This document shows, piece by piece, positions 18,573 through 27,487 of a stretch of DNA of 64,000 nt. Source of the DNA: Planctomycetota bacterium (lineage in GTDB: Bacteria > Planctomycetota > UBA1135 > UBA2386); NCBI GenBank assembly GCA_016716265.1, contig JADJWQ010000006.1:372001-436000 (forward strand). Reading direction: 5' to 3'. The notes under the pieces are model-generated. The model was not told the DNA's origin. It ran no database searches and saw only the letters and a list, made by a program, of their open reading frames with translations. The number at the start of each line of letters is the position of its first letter. The stretch's first letter is position 1. The translations under genes were made by a program, and so were the position numbers.

Positions 18573-21371
18573 CTAGCGCGCGCGGGCATCCCAGCGAGCG
18601 GCTTCCTCGGGTGCATCGAGCCGGCGGTGGATCGCGGCCAACTGGGTGGCGGCCCAGCGCGTCTTGGATGCGGTCGGTCCGAGGGCTGCGGCCAGCGTCG
18701 CGTAACCGCGCTCCAGCTTCGGGATGCCCTCGTCGGGTCGGTCGGCCTGGCAGGCGAACAGGCCGGTGAGTGCCAACATGCCGGCGTACTCTGGGTCGTC
18801 TTGGCCCATCACCGTGGCGGCGGCGTCGACGACCTCCGCGAGTTCGGGCAGGGCCTCGGCGCCGTGTTGCCGCCAATGGGTGACCGCCAGCGCGAAGTGG
18901 GTGCGCACCGTGTCGAGGTGCTCCTTGCCCAGGCCCTGCTCGCGGATCGCTACGGCGCGGTGCAGGAATTCGGCGCTGCGCTCGAGCTTGCCCCGGTCAC
19001 CGAGCAGCAGACCGAGGTTGTTGCAGGCCTTCGCCACCTGCTCGCTGCCGCGTCCGTAGACCTGTTCGCGCACCGCCAGCGACTCGAGGAACATCGACTC
19101 CGCGGCGTCCAGCAGCGACTCGTCGTGCGTGCTGCGGCCCCGCGCGTGCTGCAGCGAGGCGGCGTTGTTCAGGGCGACCGCGTAGCGCGCGGACTCGCGA
19201 CCGAACACCCGCTCGGCGTAGTCGAGGACCTGCTCGTAGAGCTGCGCGGCTTCGTCCCAGGCATCGCGGTCCTGGAGTAGCGAGGCGAGGTCGTTGCGGG
19301 CATGGTGGACCTGCGGATCGTCGTCGCCGAACGCGGCGCTGCGGCGGCGGAGGACCTCGCGGAACAGTCGCTCGGCGGCTTCGAGGTCGCCGAGCGCGGC
19401 CCGGGCGCGGGCCAGCAGCGCCTCGGCATCGAGGGTCTCGGCAGCGTCCGGGCCCGACACCTGCCGGCGGGCGTCGAACACCGCGGCGAAGATGGCGGCG
19501 GCGCCCTCGCGGTCACCGCGTGCCAGCGCCAGTTGGCCCCGTTGCGCCTCGAGGTCGAGGGTCGCGGGATGGTCGGGGCCCAGTGCGGCCCGGACCGGCG
19601 GCAGGCTCGTCGCCAACAGTGCCTCGACGTCGTCGAGTCGCCCGAGTTCGCGCAGCGCCGTGGCCGAGCCGTCGACCGAGGACACGGTGTCCGGGTGGGT
19701 GGGGCCGAGCAACGCCGTCCGCATCTCCGCGGCCTGCCAATACCACCGCAGCGCCTCCTGCCAACGGGTCAGCCGCGCATTGGCGCGCCCGAGCACATGG
19801 CGGATCGCCGCGGCGACCGGCGTGGGCGCGGGGAAGTCCTGCTCGACCCGCGCCGCGGCGGCGTCGAGAGAGTCGGTGGCGCGCACCTCGCGGCCGCGGG
19901 CCTCCTCCGGAGTCACCGACAGCAGCAGCTTCTCGACCAGGAAGTCGTTGACCGCCACCGCCTCGTCGCGCGCCTCGCTCAGCTTCTCGCGCGAGCGCTC
20001 CTGCTGCCAGACCAGGACCACCGCCGCCAGGCCGACGACCAACGTGGCGGTCGCCAGCGCCGGATGACGGTGTCGCCAGCCGGCCAGCCGGCGGAGCGGA
20101 CCCGGTGCCCGGGCCCGGATCGGCGCGCCGACCAGGATCGCCTCCAGATCCTCGGCGAGTTCCAGGGCGGTGCGGTAGCGGCGCGCGCGGTCGCGCTCCA
20201 TCGCCTTCGCGATCACCAACGCGAGCTGTGCCGACACGCCGCGCTGCAGCCGGCGCGGATCGAGCACCGGCTCGCGGAGGATCGCGTCGAAGGTGCCGGC
20301 GCGGGTCGGTGCGGCGAACGGATGCCGCAGCGTCACGCACTCGTACAGCAGCACGCCCATCGCATGCACGTCGACGCGCCGGTCGAGCTCCGCCGACGGC
20401 AGTTCGATCTGCTCGGGTGCCATGTAGGCCGGGGTGCCGAACAGGTCGCCGGTGCGGGTGCGCTCCGCGGCCTCGTCGTCGCGGGCGAGGCCCAGGTCGA
20501 GCACCACCGGCGTGCCGGCGGGGGTGACCATCACGTTGGCTGGCTTCAGGTCGCGGTGCACCAGCCCGGCCTCGTGCAGGACGTGCACCGCGCGGGCCGT
20601 CGCCGCCACGAACCCGACCACGCCGCGGAACCCGGCGGCGGCGTCGGTGAGCAGCGGCAGGCCGCCGTCGCCCGCCGACCGCTGCGGATCGAGCACCGCA
20701 CTGCGGGCCCGTTCCAGCGAGCGCGACAGCGGTTCGCCCGCCACCAGCTCCATCACCAGGTAGGCGGTGTCGTCGTGCACGCCCGCGTCGTGCACCGTGC
20801 ACAGGCCGGGGTGCGACACGCGGGACCCGGCGCGCGCCTCCGCGGCGAGGCGCGCCAGGCTCGATACCGAACGGTCGCCATGGGGCGGCAGGACCTTCAC
20901 GGCCACGGTCCGCTGCAGGGCAGTGTCCGTCGCCCGGTAGACCGTGCCCTGACCACCCCGACCCAGCGGCTCGATGATGCGGTAGCGGCCGAGCGTGGTG
21001 CCCGGCGCCAGCTCCGGAACGTCGTGCCGATCGGGGACCAGCCGGCCGAAGTCGAGCAGCGCCAGCCGCTCGGCGATCGCGGGCGCGCTCGACGGATGGG
21101 CGACCAGGTACTCGGCCAGCGAGCGCACCCCACCGCGCGCCCGGTCGTCGGCGTAGTCGCGTTCCAGGGCCGCGACCAGTTCGGACCGTCCTGGTTCGGG
21201 CGGGTAGGCCGCGAGGGCCGCCTCGCGCCGTCGCCACGCGGACCGGACCTCGGCATCGTGGCCGGGATAGCGCGCCAGCCAGTCATCCAGCGAAGCGGTA
21301 CCGCCGGCGGTCAGGTCGAGCGCCAGTTCGAGTTCCAGCGCGGCGGCAATGGCGGAGTCGTGCGTGGACAT
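18573..21371 (-). CDS. Transmembrane Ser/Thr protein kinase with TPR repeats
   Basis: 932 residues. An N-terminal helical domain (1-120) precedes a Pkn2/Hanks-type kinase domain (129-400) with PLGRGGQGTVYRA, AVKV, VHRDLKPANV (271-280), LDLGLARD in place of DFG, and GTPAYMAPEQ. A membrane helix lies near 440-460 (TATLVVGLAAVVLVW). The rest is TPR-like (for example EALRWYWQAAEMRTALLGPT, ALNNAASLQHARG). The kinase should face the cytoplasm and the TPRs the periplasm. The gene is divergent from an ECF sigma gene with only 33 bp between the starts, the classical planctomycete kinase-ECF pairing, so the kinase probably controls that sigma factor (inference). Confidence 0.9.
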   Translation of the reverse strand: MSTHDSAIAAALELELALDLTAGGTASLDDWLARYPGHDAEVRSAWRRREAALAAYPPEPGRSELVAALERDYADDRARGGVRSLAEYLVAHPSSAPAIAERLALLDFGRLVPDRHDVPELAPGTTLGRYRIIEPLGRGGQGTVYRATDTALQRTVAVKVLPPHGDRSVSSLARLAAEARAGSRVSHPGLCTVHDAGVHDDTAYLVMELVAGEPLSRSLERARSAVLDPQRSAGDGGLPLLTDAAAGFRGVVGFVAATARAVHVLHEAGLVHRDLKPANVMVTPAGTPVVLDLGLARDDEAAERTRTGDLFGTPAYMAPEQIELPSAELDRRVDVHAMGVLLYECVTLRHPFAAPTRAGTFDAILREPVLDPRRLQRGVSAQLALVIAKAMERDRARRYRTALELAEDLEAILVGAPIRARAPGPLRRLAGWRHRHPALATATLVVGLAAVVLVWQQERSREKLSEARDEAVAVNDFLVEKLLLSVTPEEARGREVRATDSLDAAAARVEQDFPAPTPVAAAIRHVLGRANARLTRWQEALRWYWQAAEMRTALLGPTHPDTVSSVDGSATALRELGRLDDVEALLATSLPPVRAALGPDHPATLDLEAQRGQLALARGDREGAAAIFAAVFDARRQVSGPDAAETLDAEALLARARAALGDLEAAERLFREVLRRRSAAFGDDDPQVHHARNDLASLLQDRDAWDEAAQLYEQVLDYAERVFGRESARYAVALNNAASLQHARGRSTHDESLLDAAESMFLESLAVREQVYGRGSEQVAKACNNLGLLLGDRGKLERSAEFLHRAVAIREQGLGKEHLDTVRTHFALAVTHWRQHGAEALPELAEVVDAAATVMGQDDPEYAGMLALTGLFACQADRPDEGIPKLERGYATLAAALGPTASKTRWAATQLAAIHRRLDAPEEAARWDARAR

Positions 21372-21404
21372 CGGATGGGCGGGTGCGGGATCATAGATCG
21401 CGCA

Positions 21405-22004
21405 ATGCAGGGCGACGATCGGCAGACCTCGATGCACGTCCGCCGCGCGGTGGGCGGCGATGCGACCAGCCTGACGTGGGTCGTCGAGCGGTTCACTCCG
21501 TTGCTGCGCGCGCAGGCGGCCTACCGGCTGGGCAGCGGCCTGACGCGCTTCGTCGATGCCGAGGATCTGGTGCAGGACGTCTGGGTGCGCACGCTGCCCA
21601 AGCTCGGCGATCTGTCCCCTCGCGACGAGCGGCTCGCCCCGGTGTTGGTGCGGTATCTCGGGGTCACGTTGCTGCGGCGTCTGAAGGATCTCGTCGACCG
21701 CCACCTCACCGGCAAGCCCGCGGTCGGCGAGGTCAGCGTCGGCGAGCTGGCGATCGACCGATCGGGTGTCGTCACACGCGCCATGCGCCGCGAGGACCAT
21801 CACGAACTGCAGCGGCGCCTCGACGCCCTGGACCCGCGCGACCGCGAGATCCTGGTGTTGCGCGGCATCGAGCAGCGCGGCAACGGCGAGGTCGCGGCGC
21901 TGCTCGGCGTGCCGGCCAACCCCGCGGCGGTGCGCTACCGGCGCGCCCTCGAGAAGCTGCGCGACCTCTGGCCGTTGCCGGCGGGCGGAGACCTCGCCGG
22001 TTGA
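21405..22004 (+). CDS. ECF-type RNA polymerase sigma factor
   Basis: 199 residues. Region 2 is ERFTPLLRAQAAYRL ... RFVDAEDLVQDVWVRTLPKL, and region 4 is LDALDPRDREILVLRGIEQR followed by a helix-turn-helix ending RYRRALEKLRDLW. The ATG at 21405 is taken; one at 21432 (MHVRRAVGG) is also possible and would leave 60 bp for the divergent promoters. It sits head-to-head with the kinase at 18573-21371 and just before the convergent FG-GAP gene. It probably directs extracytoplasmic or regulatory genes under control of the kinase. Confidence 0.85.
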   Translation: MQGDDRQTSMHVRRAVGGDATSLTWVVERFTPLLRAQAAYRLGSGLTRFVDAEDLVQDVWVRTLPKLGDLSPRDERLAPVLVRYLGVTLLRRLKDLVDRHLTGKPAVGEVSVGELAIDRSGVVTRAMRREDHHELQRRLDALDPRDREILVLRGIEQRGNGEVAALLGVPANPAAVRYRRALEKLRDLWPLPAGGDLAG

Positions 22005-22025
22005 CCGGCGCGCCTCCACCCGGAC

Positions 22026-23672
22026 TCAGGAGTTTCCGATCCGCAGGTTCCAGGCCTGCGTGAGCATCAGGCCGAGGGCGTTCGAACCCGGATCGCTGCA
22101 CAGACCCTGCACGTCGAGCTGCGCCCCGGTCAGGCTCGGGTCGTTGGCGATCGGCGCGGTCAGCACCGCGGAACCGTCGGCGGCGCTGCTGAACGGCAGG
22201 GTGATGTCGTCGCGCGTGCGGAGCAGGCAGCCAGGCATGCCGAGCGCGGTCAGGTCGAGCGGCGACTGACGGCGGTCCAGACCCACGAACCACAATCCGA
22301 TCGAGTTCGGCGGGAGCCGCGGGGCGGTCGCGCGCAGCGAGCCACCGAAGCGCAGCGGCGCGGTGTCGACCAGCAAGGCGGTGCCACTGTTGGCACCACG
22401 GCAACCGTCGCCGAGCAGTTCGGCCCGGCCGGCCAACAGGTGAGCGTACAGCGTGACCGATCCGGACTCGGGCACCCCGCTCGTGTCGTAGCCGGGATTG
22501 CCGAGGGCCACCTCGGCGAGTCCGTCGCCGGTGCGGTCGGGGAGCAGGGCCACGGCGCTGCCGGTGGCGTCGTTGCCGTTGCCGGACACCGTGAACAGCA
22601 GCGCCCCGTTGCGCCCTGAATACACCGCGGCCTGACCGGCCCCGCCGGCGGCCCGGGGTGCACCGAGCACGTAGTCGGTCGCACCGTCCGCGTCGAGGTC
22701 GAGCCCGCCGCCGACTGCCGGTGCGACCACTTCGCCGCGGTTGCCGACGTGGCTGCGGATCACCCTGGTGGTCCGCCCCGAGACCAGCGTGGCGGTCGGC
22801 ACCGGCAGCAGTGCGGTCTCGGGCCTGCCCACCAGCACGTCGTCGATCCCGTCGCCGTCGGTATCGCCGACTCCCGCGACCGTCTCGCCGAACCCGTTCC
22901 CCTGCACGCGCGACCAGATCGGGCTGTTGTTGGTCGAGCCCATCTGGAACACCGTGATGTAGCCGAGGCCGAGCGGAGCACCGACCACGAGGTCTGCAAT
23001 GCGGTCGCCATTCTGGTCGCCGACCAGGGCCAGCGAGTGGCCGAAGTGGTCGCCACCGGCGTCGGAGGTCAGCACCCGGATCTGGCCGCCGGTGCGGCCG
23101 GAGTAGAAGTAGATCCGGCCGGTCGGGATCGAGGCGGTCTGTCGCGGTGCGCCGACCGCGACGTCCATCCGGCCATCCCCATCCATGTCGGGGACGCCGA
23201 GCACCGACTGGCCGAACCACGCGCCGGGGAACGCCCCGGCGATCTCCCAGAGCAGCCGGCTATCGGCGCCCGAGTAGCAGGCCGCGTAGCCGGCGTTGGT
23301 GCCGAGCGTGTTGTCGTGGGGCGAGCTGCTGGCGAAGTCGGGCACGCCGTCGCCGTTCACGTCGCCGAGTGCTGCGACCGCGAAGCCGAGGCGGCGGCCG
23401 GCTCGGGTCCCGGAGGTGCCGGTGATCACCAGGCCATTCCGGCCCGAGGCCACGGTCACGCTGCCGATCAGGGCGGCGCCGGTGCGGCTGCGGTTCGGCG
23501 AGCCGATCAACAGGTCGGCCATGCCGTCGCCGTCGAAGTCGCCACCGACCGCGAGCACGGCGCCGTAGTTGCCGCGGTCGAAGCGGCCGAACGAGCCGAG
23601 CAGGTAGCGCTGGGCGGGGAGCGCTGGGGCGAGCGCCAGGAGGATGCCGAGGAGGGGAAGGGCTGGGTTCAT
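22026..23672 (-). CDS. Secreted FG-GAP repeat protein
   Basis: 548 residues starting MNPALPLLGILLALAPALPAQ, a clear signal peptide. At least seven FG-GAP/integrin-alpha-like repeats follow (GGDFDGDGMADLLIGSP, LGDVNGDGVPDFASSSP, VPDMDGDGRMDVAVGAP, VGDTDGDGIDDVLVGRP), with DxDGDGxxD calcium loops and SGR..G turns, as in a seven-bladed propeller. A planctomycete C-terminal domain follows (LTALGMPGCLLRT). It is probably cell-surface or extracellular and adhesive; function unknown. It converges with the ECF gene, with a 21-bp gap between the stops. Confidence 0.85.
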   Translation of the reverse strand: MNPALPLLGILLALAPALPAQRYLLGSFGRFDRGNYGAVLAVGGDFDGDGMADLLIGSPNRSRTGAALIGSVTVASGRNGLVITGTSGTRAGRRLGFAVAALGDVNGDGVPDFASSSPHDNTLGTNAGYAACYSGADSRLLWEIAGAFPGAWFGQSVLGVPDMDGDGRMDVAVGAPRQTASIPTGRIYFYSGRTGGQIRVLTSDAGGDHFGHSLALVGDQNGDRIADLVVGAPLGLGYITVFQMGSTNNSPIWSRVQGNGFGETVAGVGDTDGDGIDDVLVGRPETALLPVPTATLVSGRTTRVIRSHVGNRGEVVAPAVGGGLDLDADGATDYVLGAPRAAGGAGQAAVYSGRNGALLFTVSGNGNDATGSAVALLPDRTGDGLAEVALGNPGYDTSGVPESGSVTLYAHLLAGRAELLGDGCRGANSGTALLVDTAPLRFGGSLRATAPRLPPNSIGLWFVGLDRRQSPLDLTALGMPGCLLRTRDDITLPFSSAADGSAVLTAPIANDPSLTGAQLDVQGLCSDPGSNALGLMLTQAWNLRIGNS

Positions 23673-24104
23673 CGAGCGGACTCTCGCGTCGGTGCGACGC
23701 GCCGCTCCCCCGGAGGGACGAGCCGTGGCGGGATGACAGCGAACCTCGAAAGAAAGACCCGCTCGGGGCGCCGGCCGCGCGGGCTCTGTCCTGCGGATCT
23801 CCGCCGCCGTCCCGGCGCCCCGACCGCGCATACACCAGCGACATCCCGACCGGCAGCGCGCCGCCACCGCTGGCCGCGGCGGTGAGGTGGCCGCCGCCGA
23901 GCAGCGAGTCGAAGACCGGGCGGCTCAGCAGCACGAACGCGACCGGTTCGTACGACGGGCCGCGAGCTGCGGGGGGATTCCGGGCGCGCGGGAACACGCC
24001 GCGGGTGGCGCGGTCCGCACCGAGTCGGAAGGTCCCGGCCGACAGCAGGAGTGCACCGAGCGCGGGGATCGGTGCCAGCGCGTTGAGCAGACAGCCGTCG
24101 TCGG
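23673..24104. other. Stretch without a recognisable gene
   Basis: About 430 bp. A minus-strand frame runs through it (FDADDGCLLNALAPIPALGA ... VAFVLLSRPVF) and begins in the kinase-TPR fragment at 24105-24170. It has no recognisable family, no start of its own and no ribosome site. It looks like decayed sequence at the edge of the debris field. Confidence 0.3.
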
Positions 24105-24170
24105 CGTCGAACACCGCGGCGCAGGTGGCGCCGGCGCCCTCGCGGTCACCACGGGCCAGCGCCAGTTGGC
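24105..24170 (-). pseudogene. 66-bp fragment of a kinase TPR region
   Basis: Reads QLALARGDREGAGAT..AAVFD on the minus strand, nearly the same as QLALARGDREGAAAIFAAVF of the kinase gene (near 19.5 kb). It is fused at 24170 to the truncated DUF4375 frame and is too short to be a gene. Confidence 0.6.
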
Positions 24171-24349
24171 CAGTCGGACTCGAAGAAGTCGCGGTAGCCG
24201 CCGTTGTCGCGCACGCCTCGGGCGGAGTGGACGGTGATGAAGCGCGCGGCCGGTTCCGGGAGCCGGGACCAGTCGCCTCCGCCGGCCTCGAGCCGTGCGA
24301 GGGCCCGGTCCTTCAGCTCGTCGAACTCCGCGTCGGTCTCGTCGTGCAT
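24171..24349 (-). pseudogene. Truncated DUF4375 (DMP19-like) protein, N-terminal part
   Basis: Starts MHDETDAEFDELKDRALARL at an ATG (24347-24349), then WSRLPEPAARFITVHS and DNGGYRDFFESDWP. The 'NGG-x-x-FF' element is the hallmark of the DMP19/DUF4375 family. The frame is cut after ESDWP by the kinase fragment, leaving about 60 of the usual 130 or more residues. Confidence 0.55.
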
Positions 24350-24380
24350 GTCGAGTCTTCCGTGCTCCGTCGCGCCGCAC

Positions 24381-24785
24381 TCACCGCTCGGGCCGCACCT
24401 TCCGCCAGTCGAACGGGATCTCCTCGTGGGTCTGCGGATCCCAGCTGCTCCGGTCCACCCCGAACAGGTCGCGGCCATACGCGTGCACCATCACCAGCGG
24501 CTCGGCGAGCGGGTCGTGGATCGCGTGGATGACGTCGGCGGGATTCGGCAGGACCCCCCGGAACGACGACCGCGGTGGAACCGACCGCGCGCAGCCGGTT
24601 GCCGTCACGTTCGAAGAACTCGTGGTCCTCCCGACCGCTGCAGACTCCGACCACCGACCAGAGGTCGTGGCTGTGCGGGGCGGCGCGGAAGCCCGGCGGG
24701 ACGCTGCCGGCCAACAGCGCCGCATCGACGTGCAGCTCGCGGTCGCGGCCGTGGTCCCGGAGGCGGTAGGTGCGGTCGGAGTTCT
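24381..24785 (-). pseudogene. Frameshifted cupin (cysteine-dioxygenase-like) fragment
   Basis: Two minus-strand frames together give a double-stranded beta-helix protein: RTYRLRDHGRDRELHVDAAL, PHSHDLWSVVGVCSGREDHE and FFERDGNRL in one, then FRGVLPNPADVIHAIHDPLA, EPLVMVHAYGRDLFGVDRS and WDPQTHEEIPFDW in the other. The His-x-His pair and the late HAYG match the metal sites of cysteine-dioxygenase-like cupins. The frame shifts near 24560. The N-terminus is replaced by the IS91 remnant. Confidence 0.6.
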
Positions 24786-25490
24786 GCTGGCCTTGATCGA
24801 GCGGCCGGCCGCCCTGGTGCCTCGGCCGCGCCGCAACCTGGTGACCTACCACGGGGCCTTCGCACCTGGCGCCTCCCACCGCGATCGGGTCGTGCCTCCC
24901 CCGCCCGACGATGACCAGTCGCCTCCCGCGTTCCGCTCGCTGCAAAGACGCCGGCACACGCATGCCAAGGCAGAGCACGACGTGCCTCGGTCGCGACGGT
25001 GCGACACGTGGTGGGGACTGCTCATCCGCAGCTCCGGCATCAGCGGGGCCCCTGCCGCGCATGCGCGGTAGGGCGAGTGCCTTGGTGTGCCCGCAATGCC
25101 AGACCCGGCGCTGGCTGCTCACCTGGCCGCAGACAGCATTGCTGCAGCCTCCTGCGGAGGCTGATCGGCTGCGGATGCAGCGACCCGCTTCGAGGATCGA
25201 TCACCGACCCGGGCACGATCGTCCGGGTGCTGACCTGGCTGGACCTCCCGGCCGAACTCCCGCCACTCGCCCCACCCGGGCAGCGCCCCATGGGCCGGGC
25301 CGCTGGGCCGACTGAAACTCTCGAAACCCGGACGCTGCGCGCCCAGACTCTGCCTGCCACCGCGGGGAGCACCCCGAAGTCGCCAGGATCTCCCCGCTCG
25401 GACTCCCGGCGACTGCACCCGACTGGGCTCTCGCTCCGCCGCGCGGCGCCCGGCCTCCCCGGGCCGGGCGCGGAAAACGCCCATTGTCCC
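24786..25490 (+). mobile_element. IS91-family remnant A (transposase C-terminus and ori end)
   Basis: The plus strand reads LLALIERPAALVPRPRRNLV then TYHGAFAPGASHRDRVVPPP, the typical IS91/IS801 transposase C-terminal block. Pieces of the terminal zinc-ribbon (DTWWGLLIRSSG, LVCPQCQTRR) and SITDPGTIVRVLTWLDLPAE follow in shifted frames. The rest of the transposase is gone. About 220 bp beyond the coding end are shared with remnant B, ending in a hairpin (25446-25471), as expected for the IS91 origin-like terminus. It splits the cupin and TIGR02996 remnants. Confidence 0.7.
25446..25471 (+). repeat. Hairpin at the 3' end of IS91 remnant A
   Basis: GCGCCCGGCC (25446-25455) pairs perfectly with GGCCGGGCGC (25462-25471) around a 6-nt loop. 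The counterpart in remnant B (30410-30437) is imperfect but in the same relative place. Confidence 0.6.
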
Positions 25491-25499
25491 TCTTACGGG

Positions 25500-25784
25500 C
25501 CACTCGACCCGTTCGACGACGCCGCGTGCGAAGCCGCAGGTCACTCCGTCCGGCGGAGCCAGCTCCGCGAGCCAGGTCTCGGAGTGGGCGTCGAGCAGCG
25601 CGCGCTCCTCGGCGACGAGCTACGGCCGGCCCACGGCCCGGCGCGGCAGTCCCGCGAGCTGCAGCTGGACCTCGAAGAACCGTCCGCGCGGGCCGCCCGC
25701 GGCCCGGAGCCGCTCCGCGAGCCGCCGCCGTGGTGCGTCGTCGTCAGGGTTCGCGAGGACGGTGGCGAGGTCGGGGTCCAGCAT
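25500..25784 (-). pseudogene. TIGR02996-domain protein, frameshifted N-terminal fragment
   Basis: From an ATG at 25784: MLDPDLATVLANPDDDAPRR, then RLRAAGGPRGRFFEVQLQLA, a stop after AVGRP, and in the next frame ALLDAHSETWLAELAPPDG and CGFARGVVERVEWP. This is the TIGR02996 repeat-companion domain common in planctomycete and myxobacterial paralogue families. The frame shift lies near 25620, and the 3' end is cut by the IS91 remnant. Confidence 0.6.
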
Positions 25785-26168
25785 GTCGTCGCCCGGTCGG
25801 GACCGGCGGATGGCGCGGACGGACGCCCGCCCGGCAGCGGCGGCAGCAGCGTAGCCGCGCGGGCCCGTCGACCGCAGCCGTACGTCGATCCGGGAGCGGA
25901 CGCGGCCCGCCGCGGTGACACCGCCCTGCGCAACTCGGGTCGGACCGGCCCAACGGATCGCGGTGCACTCGTCCTCGGCCCCGTTCCCCTGCGCGGGGAG
26001 GGGATCGACCGGCCGATGCCACCGCGGGTTGCGCTCCCGCGCGGGGAGGGGTCCAATCGCGCCCGCAGGGCACCGGGCCTCGCGTGTCGCGACCGGATCG
26101 CGCGCGCGACTCGCCCACCCTGCCGCGACCAGCCGCGCCTGCGCCGTCCGCGAAGCAAGGAGAGTTCC
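25785..26168. other. Intergenic region upstream of the lipoprotein operon
   Basis: 384 bp without a recognisable gene. The operon promoter should lie here. Only the ribosome site AAGGAG at 26157-26162 is clear. A GCGCGGGGAGGGG element occurs twice (near 25.99 and 26.04 kb). Confidence 0.4.
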
Positions 26169-27173
26169 GTGAGCCTCGTTCCGAGCCGGGCGCGATTGCG
26201 CCGCCAACCCGTTCTGGCGTTGCTGCTGCTCGGCGGCTGTGCCAGCGATCCCGTGCCGACCGCGGAGCTCGATCAGCTCGCGACGTCGGCGGCCGAGCTC
26301 GACCGGGCGGCGGCGCAGACCTTCGAGCGGCTGCTCCGGTTCGACCGGGAGATGCAGGTGCTCGCCGCCTACGTGGACCGCACGACGGCCGAGGACGACC
26401 GCGTCGAGTCCGGTGCCGGGGCGGCGCGGGAGGTGGCGGAGGACGAGCCCTCCGGGGACGGTGAGGCCGGGGACGCCGACCTCGCGGCCCGGCTCGGCTA
26501 CCGCACCGAGGTGTTCGCGCTGCTCGGCGCCTATGCGGAGACGCTGCGCGCGCTCGGCAGCGAAGACTACCTCCAGGACGCGCGCACGCAGGTTCACAGG
26601 ATGGGAGCCGCCGCGACGCGGGCGGAGCGCGGCGCCCCGGAGGACGACCGGTCCATCCACGTGCTCGGCGGCATCGCGGAGCGCCTCGGCCGCTACCTGA
26701 TCGAGAAGCTCCGCCGCGACGCGTTGATCGACGTGATGAGCGAGGCCAACGACCCGCTGGCGGTGGTCGCCCACGCGTTCCACTCCGACCTCGATGTGTT
26801 CGCCTCGTTCGTCGATGCCAGCCGCCCCGGTTCCCAGGCGAGCGCGATCGCATTCCGGTTCCGCGGTGTCGCGGAGTCGGGGGCCGACGATCCGTCGGAC
26901 GACGACTCGTCAGGAGACGGGTCGCTCACCGGTTGGCAGGGCTACCTGGTCGAACGCGAGGTCCGCAAGTGGCAGGCGGAGGCGCGGGACATCTGGCTGC
27001 AGCTGCAGGCCATCGACCGGGCGCTCGAACGCTTCGGCGTCGCCCACGACGAGGTCCTCCGCTACCTGACCGAGCGACCGGAGTCGGTGTCCTGGGACGG
27101 GCTGGCGGCACTGATCATCGAGAGTCGCCGACTGGCGACGCGCGAAGCGGGAGCCCTCGGAGGAATGCGCTGA
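26169..27173 (+). CDS. Lipoprotein with coiled-coil regions, function unknown
   Basis: 334 residues from a GTG at 26169 with AAGGAG 6-7 nt upstream. The N-terminus is a lipoprotein signal (VLALLLLGGC, Cys24). The mature part is mostly helical, with heptad-like stretches (ELDQLATSAAELDRAAAQTF, LIEKLRRDALIDVMSEAND, VRKWQAEARDIWLQLQAIDR) and two acidic low-complexity linkers. No family is recognised. Its stop overlaps the next start as ATGA, and that gene overlaps the amidohydrolase, so the three proteins are made together. Confidence 0.75.
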   Translation: MSLVPSRARLRRQPVLALLLLGGCASDPVPTAELDQLATSAAELDRAAAQTFERLLRFDREMQVLAAYVDRTTAEDDRVESGAGAAREVAEDEPSGDGEAGDADLAARLGYRTEVFALLGAYAETLRALGSEDYLQDARTQVHRMGAAATRAERGAPEDDRSIHVLGGIAERLGRYLIEKLRRDALIDVMSEANDPLAVVAHAFHSDLDVFASFVDASRPGSQASAIAFRFRGVAESGADDPSDDDSSGDGSLTGWQGYLVEREVRKWQAEARDIWLQLQAIDRALERFGVAHDEVLRYLTERPESVSWDGLAALIIESRRLATREAGALGGMR

Positions 27174-27487
27174 TGAACACACTCGGCATGGTCGCCTCGC
27201 TGACGAAGCTGGCCAACGGACTCGAGCAGCAGATGGAGAAGCAGCGCGGCGCGGCGTTCCGCAAGCTGCTCGCACTCTACAATCGGACCATGGAGCTGAT
27301 CCGGGTCTACGCAATCCGCCGCCTGCGCGAGAACGAGGGCGCCTACAGCGAGGCCGTCGCCGGGCTCGCCCAGGCGATCGAGAAGGCGGGCGACTGGGAT
27401 CGGAAGATCACCAAGATCGCCGCGGCCATCCAGCTCCTCCGCGACGCGCTCGACAAGGTGGACAAGGTGGCCGATGAGCTGGTCTGA
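27173..27487 (+). CDS. Small helical protein, function unknown
   Basis: 104 residues, MNTLGMVASLTKLANGLEQQ onwards, almost entirely predicted helix with alternating charge (LRENEGAYSEAVAGLAQAIE, KITKIAAAIQLLRDALDKVD). There is no signal peptide. It overlaps the upstream lipoprotein by ATGA and the downstream amidohydrolase by 14 bp. The tight packing suggests a stoichiometric partner of the lipoprotein (inference). Confidence 0.7.
   Translation: MNTLGMVASLTKLANGLEQQMEKQRGAAFRKLLALYNRTMELIRVYAIRRLRENEGAYSEAVAGLAQAIEKAGDWDRKITKIAAAIQLLRDALDKVDKVADELV

Noticed and set aside
19302..21404. Long plus-strand open frame before the ECF sigma factor
   Set aside because: It is the antisense of the kinase gene, Arg/His/Gln-rich, with no domain. 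Only its last 199 codons are the sigma factor.
25980..26055. Two GCGCGGGGAGGGG elements upstream of the lipoprotein operon, considered as an operator or repeat array
   Set aside because: Only two copies of a simple G-rich string in very GC-rich DNA; not distinguishable from chance.
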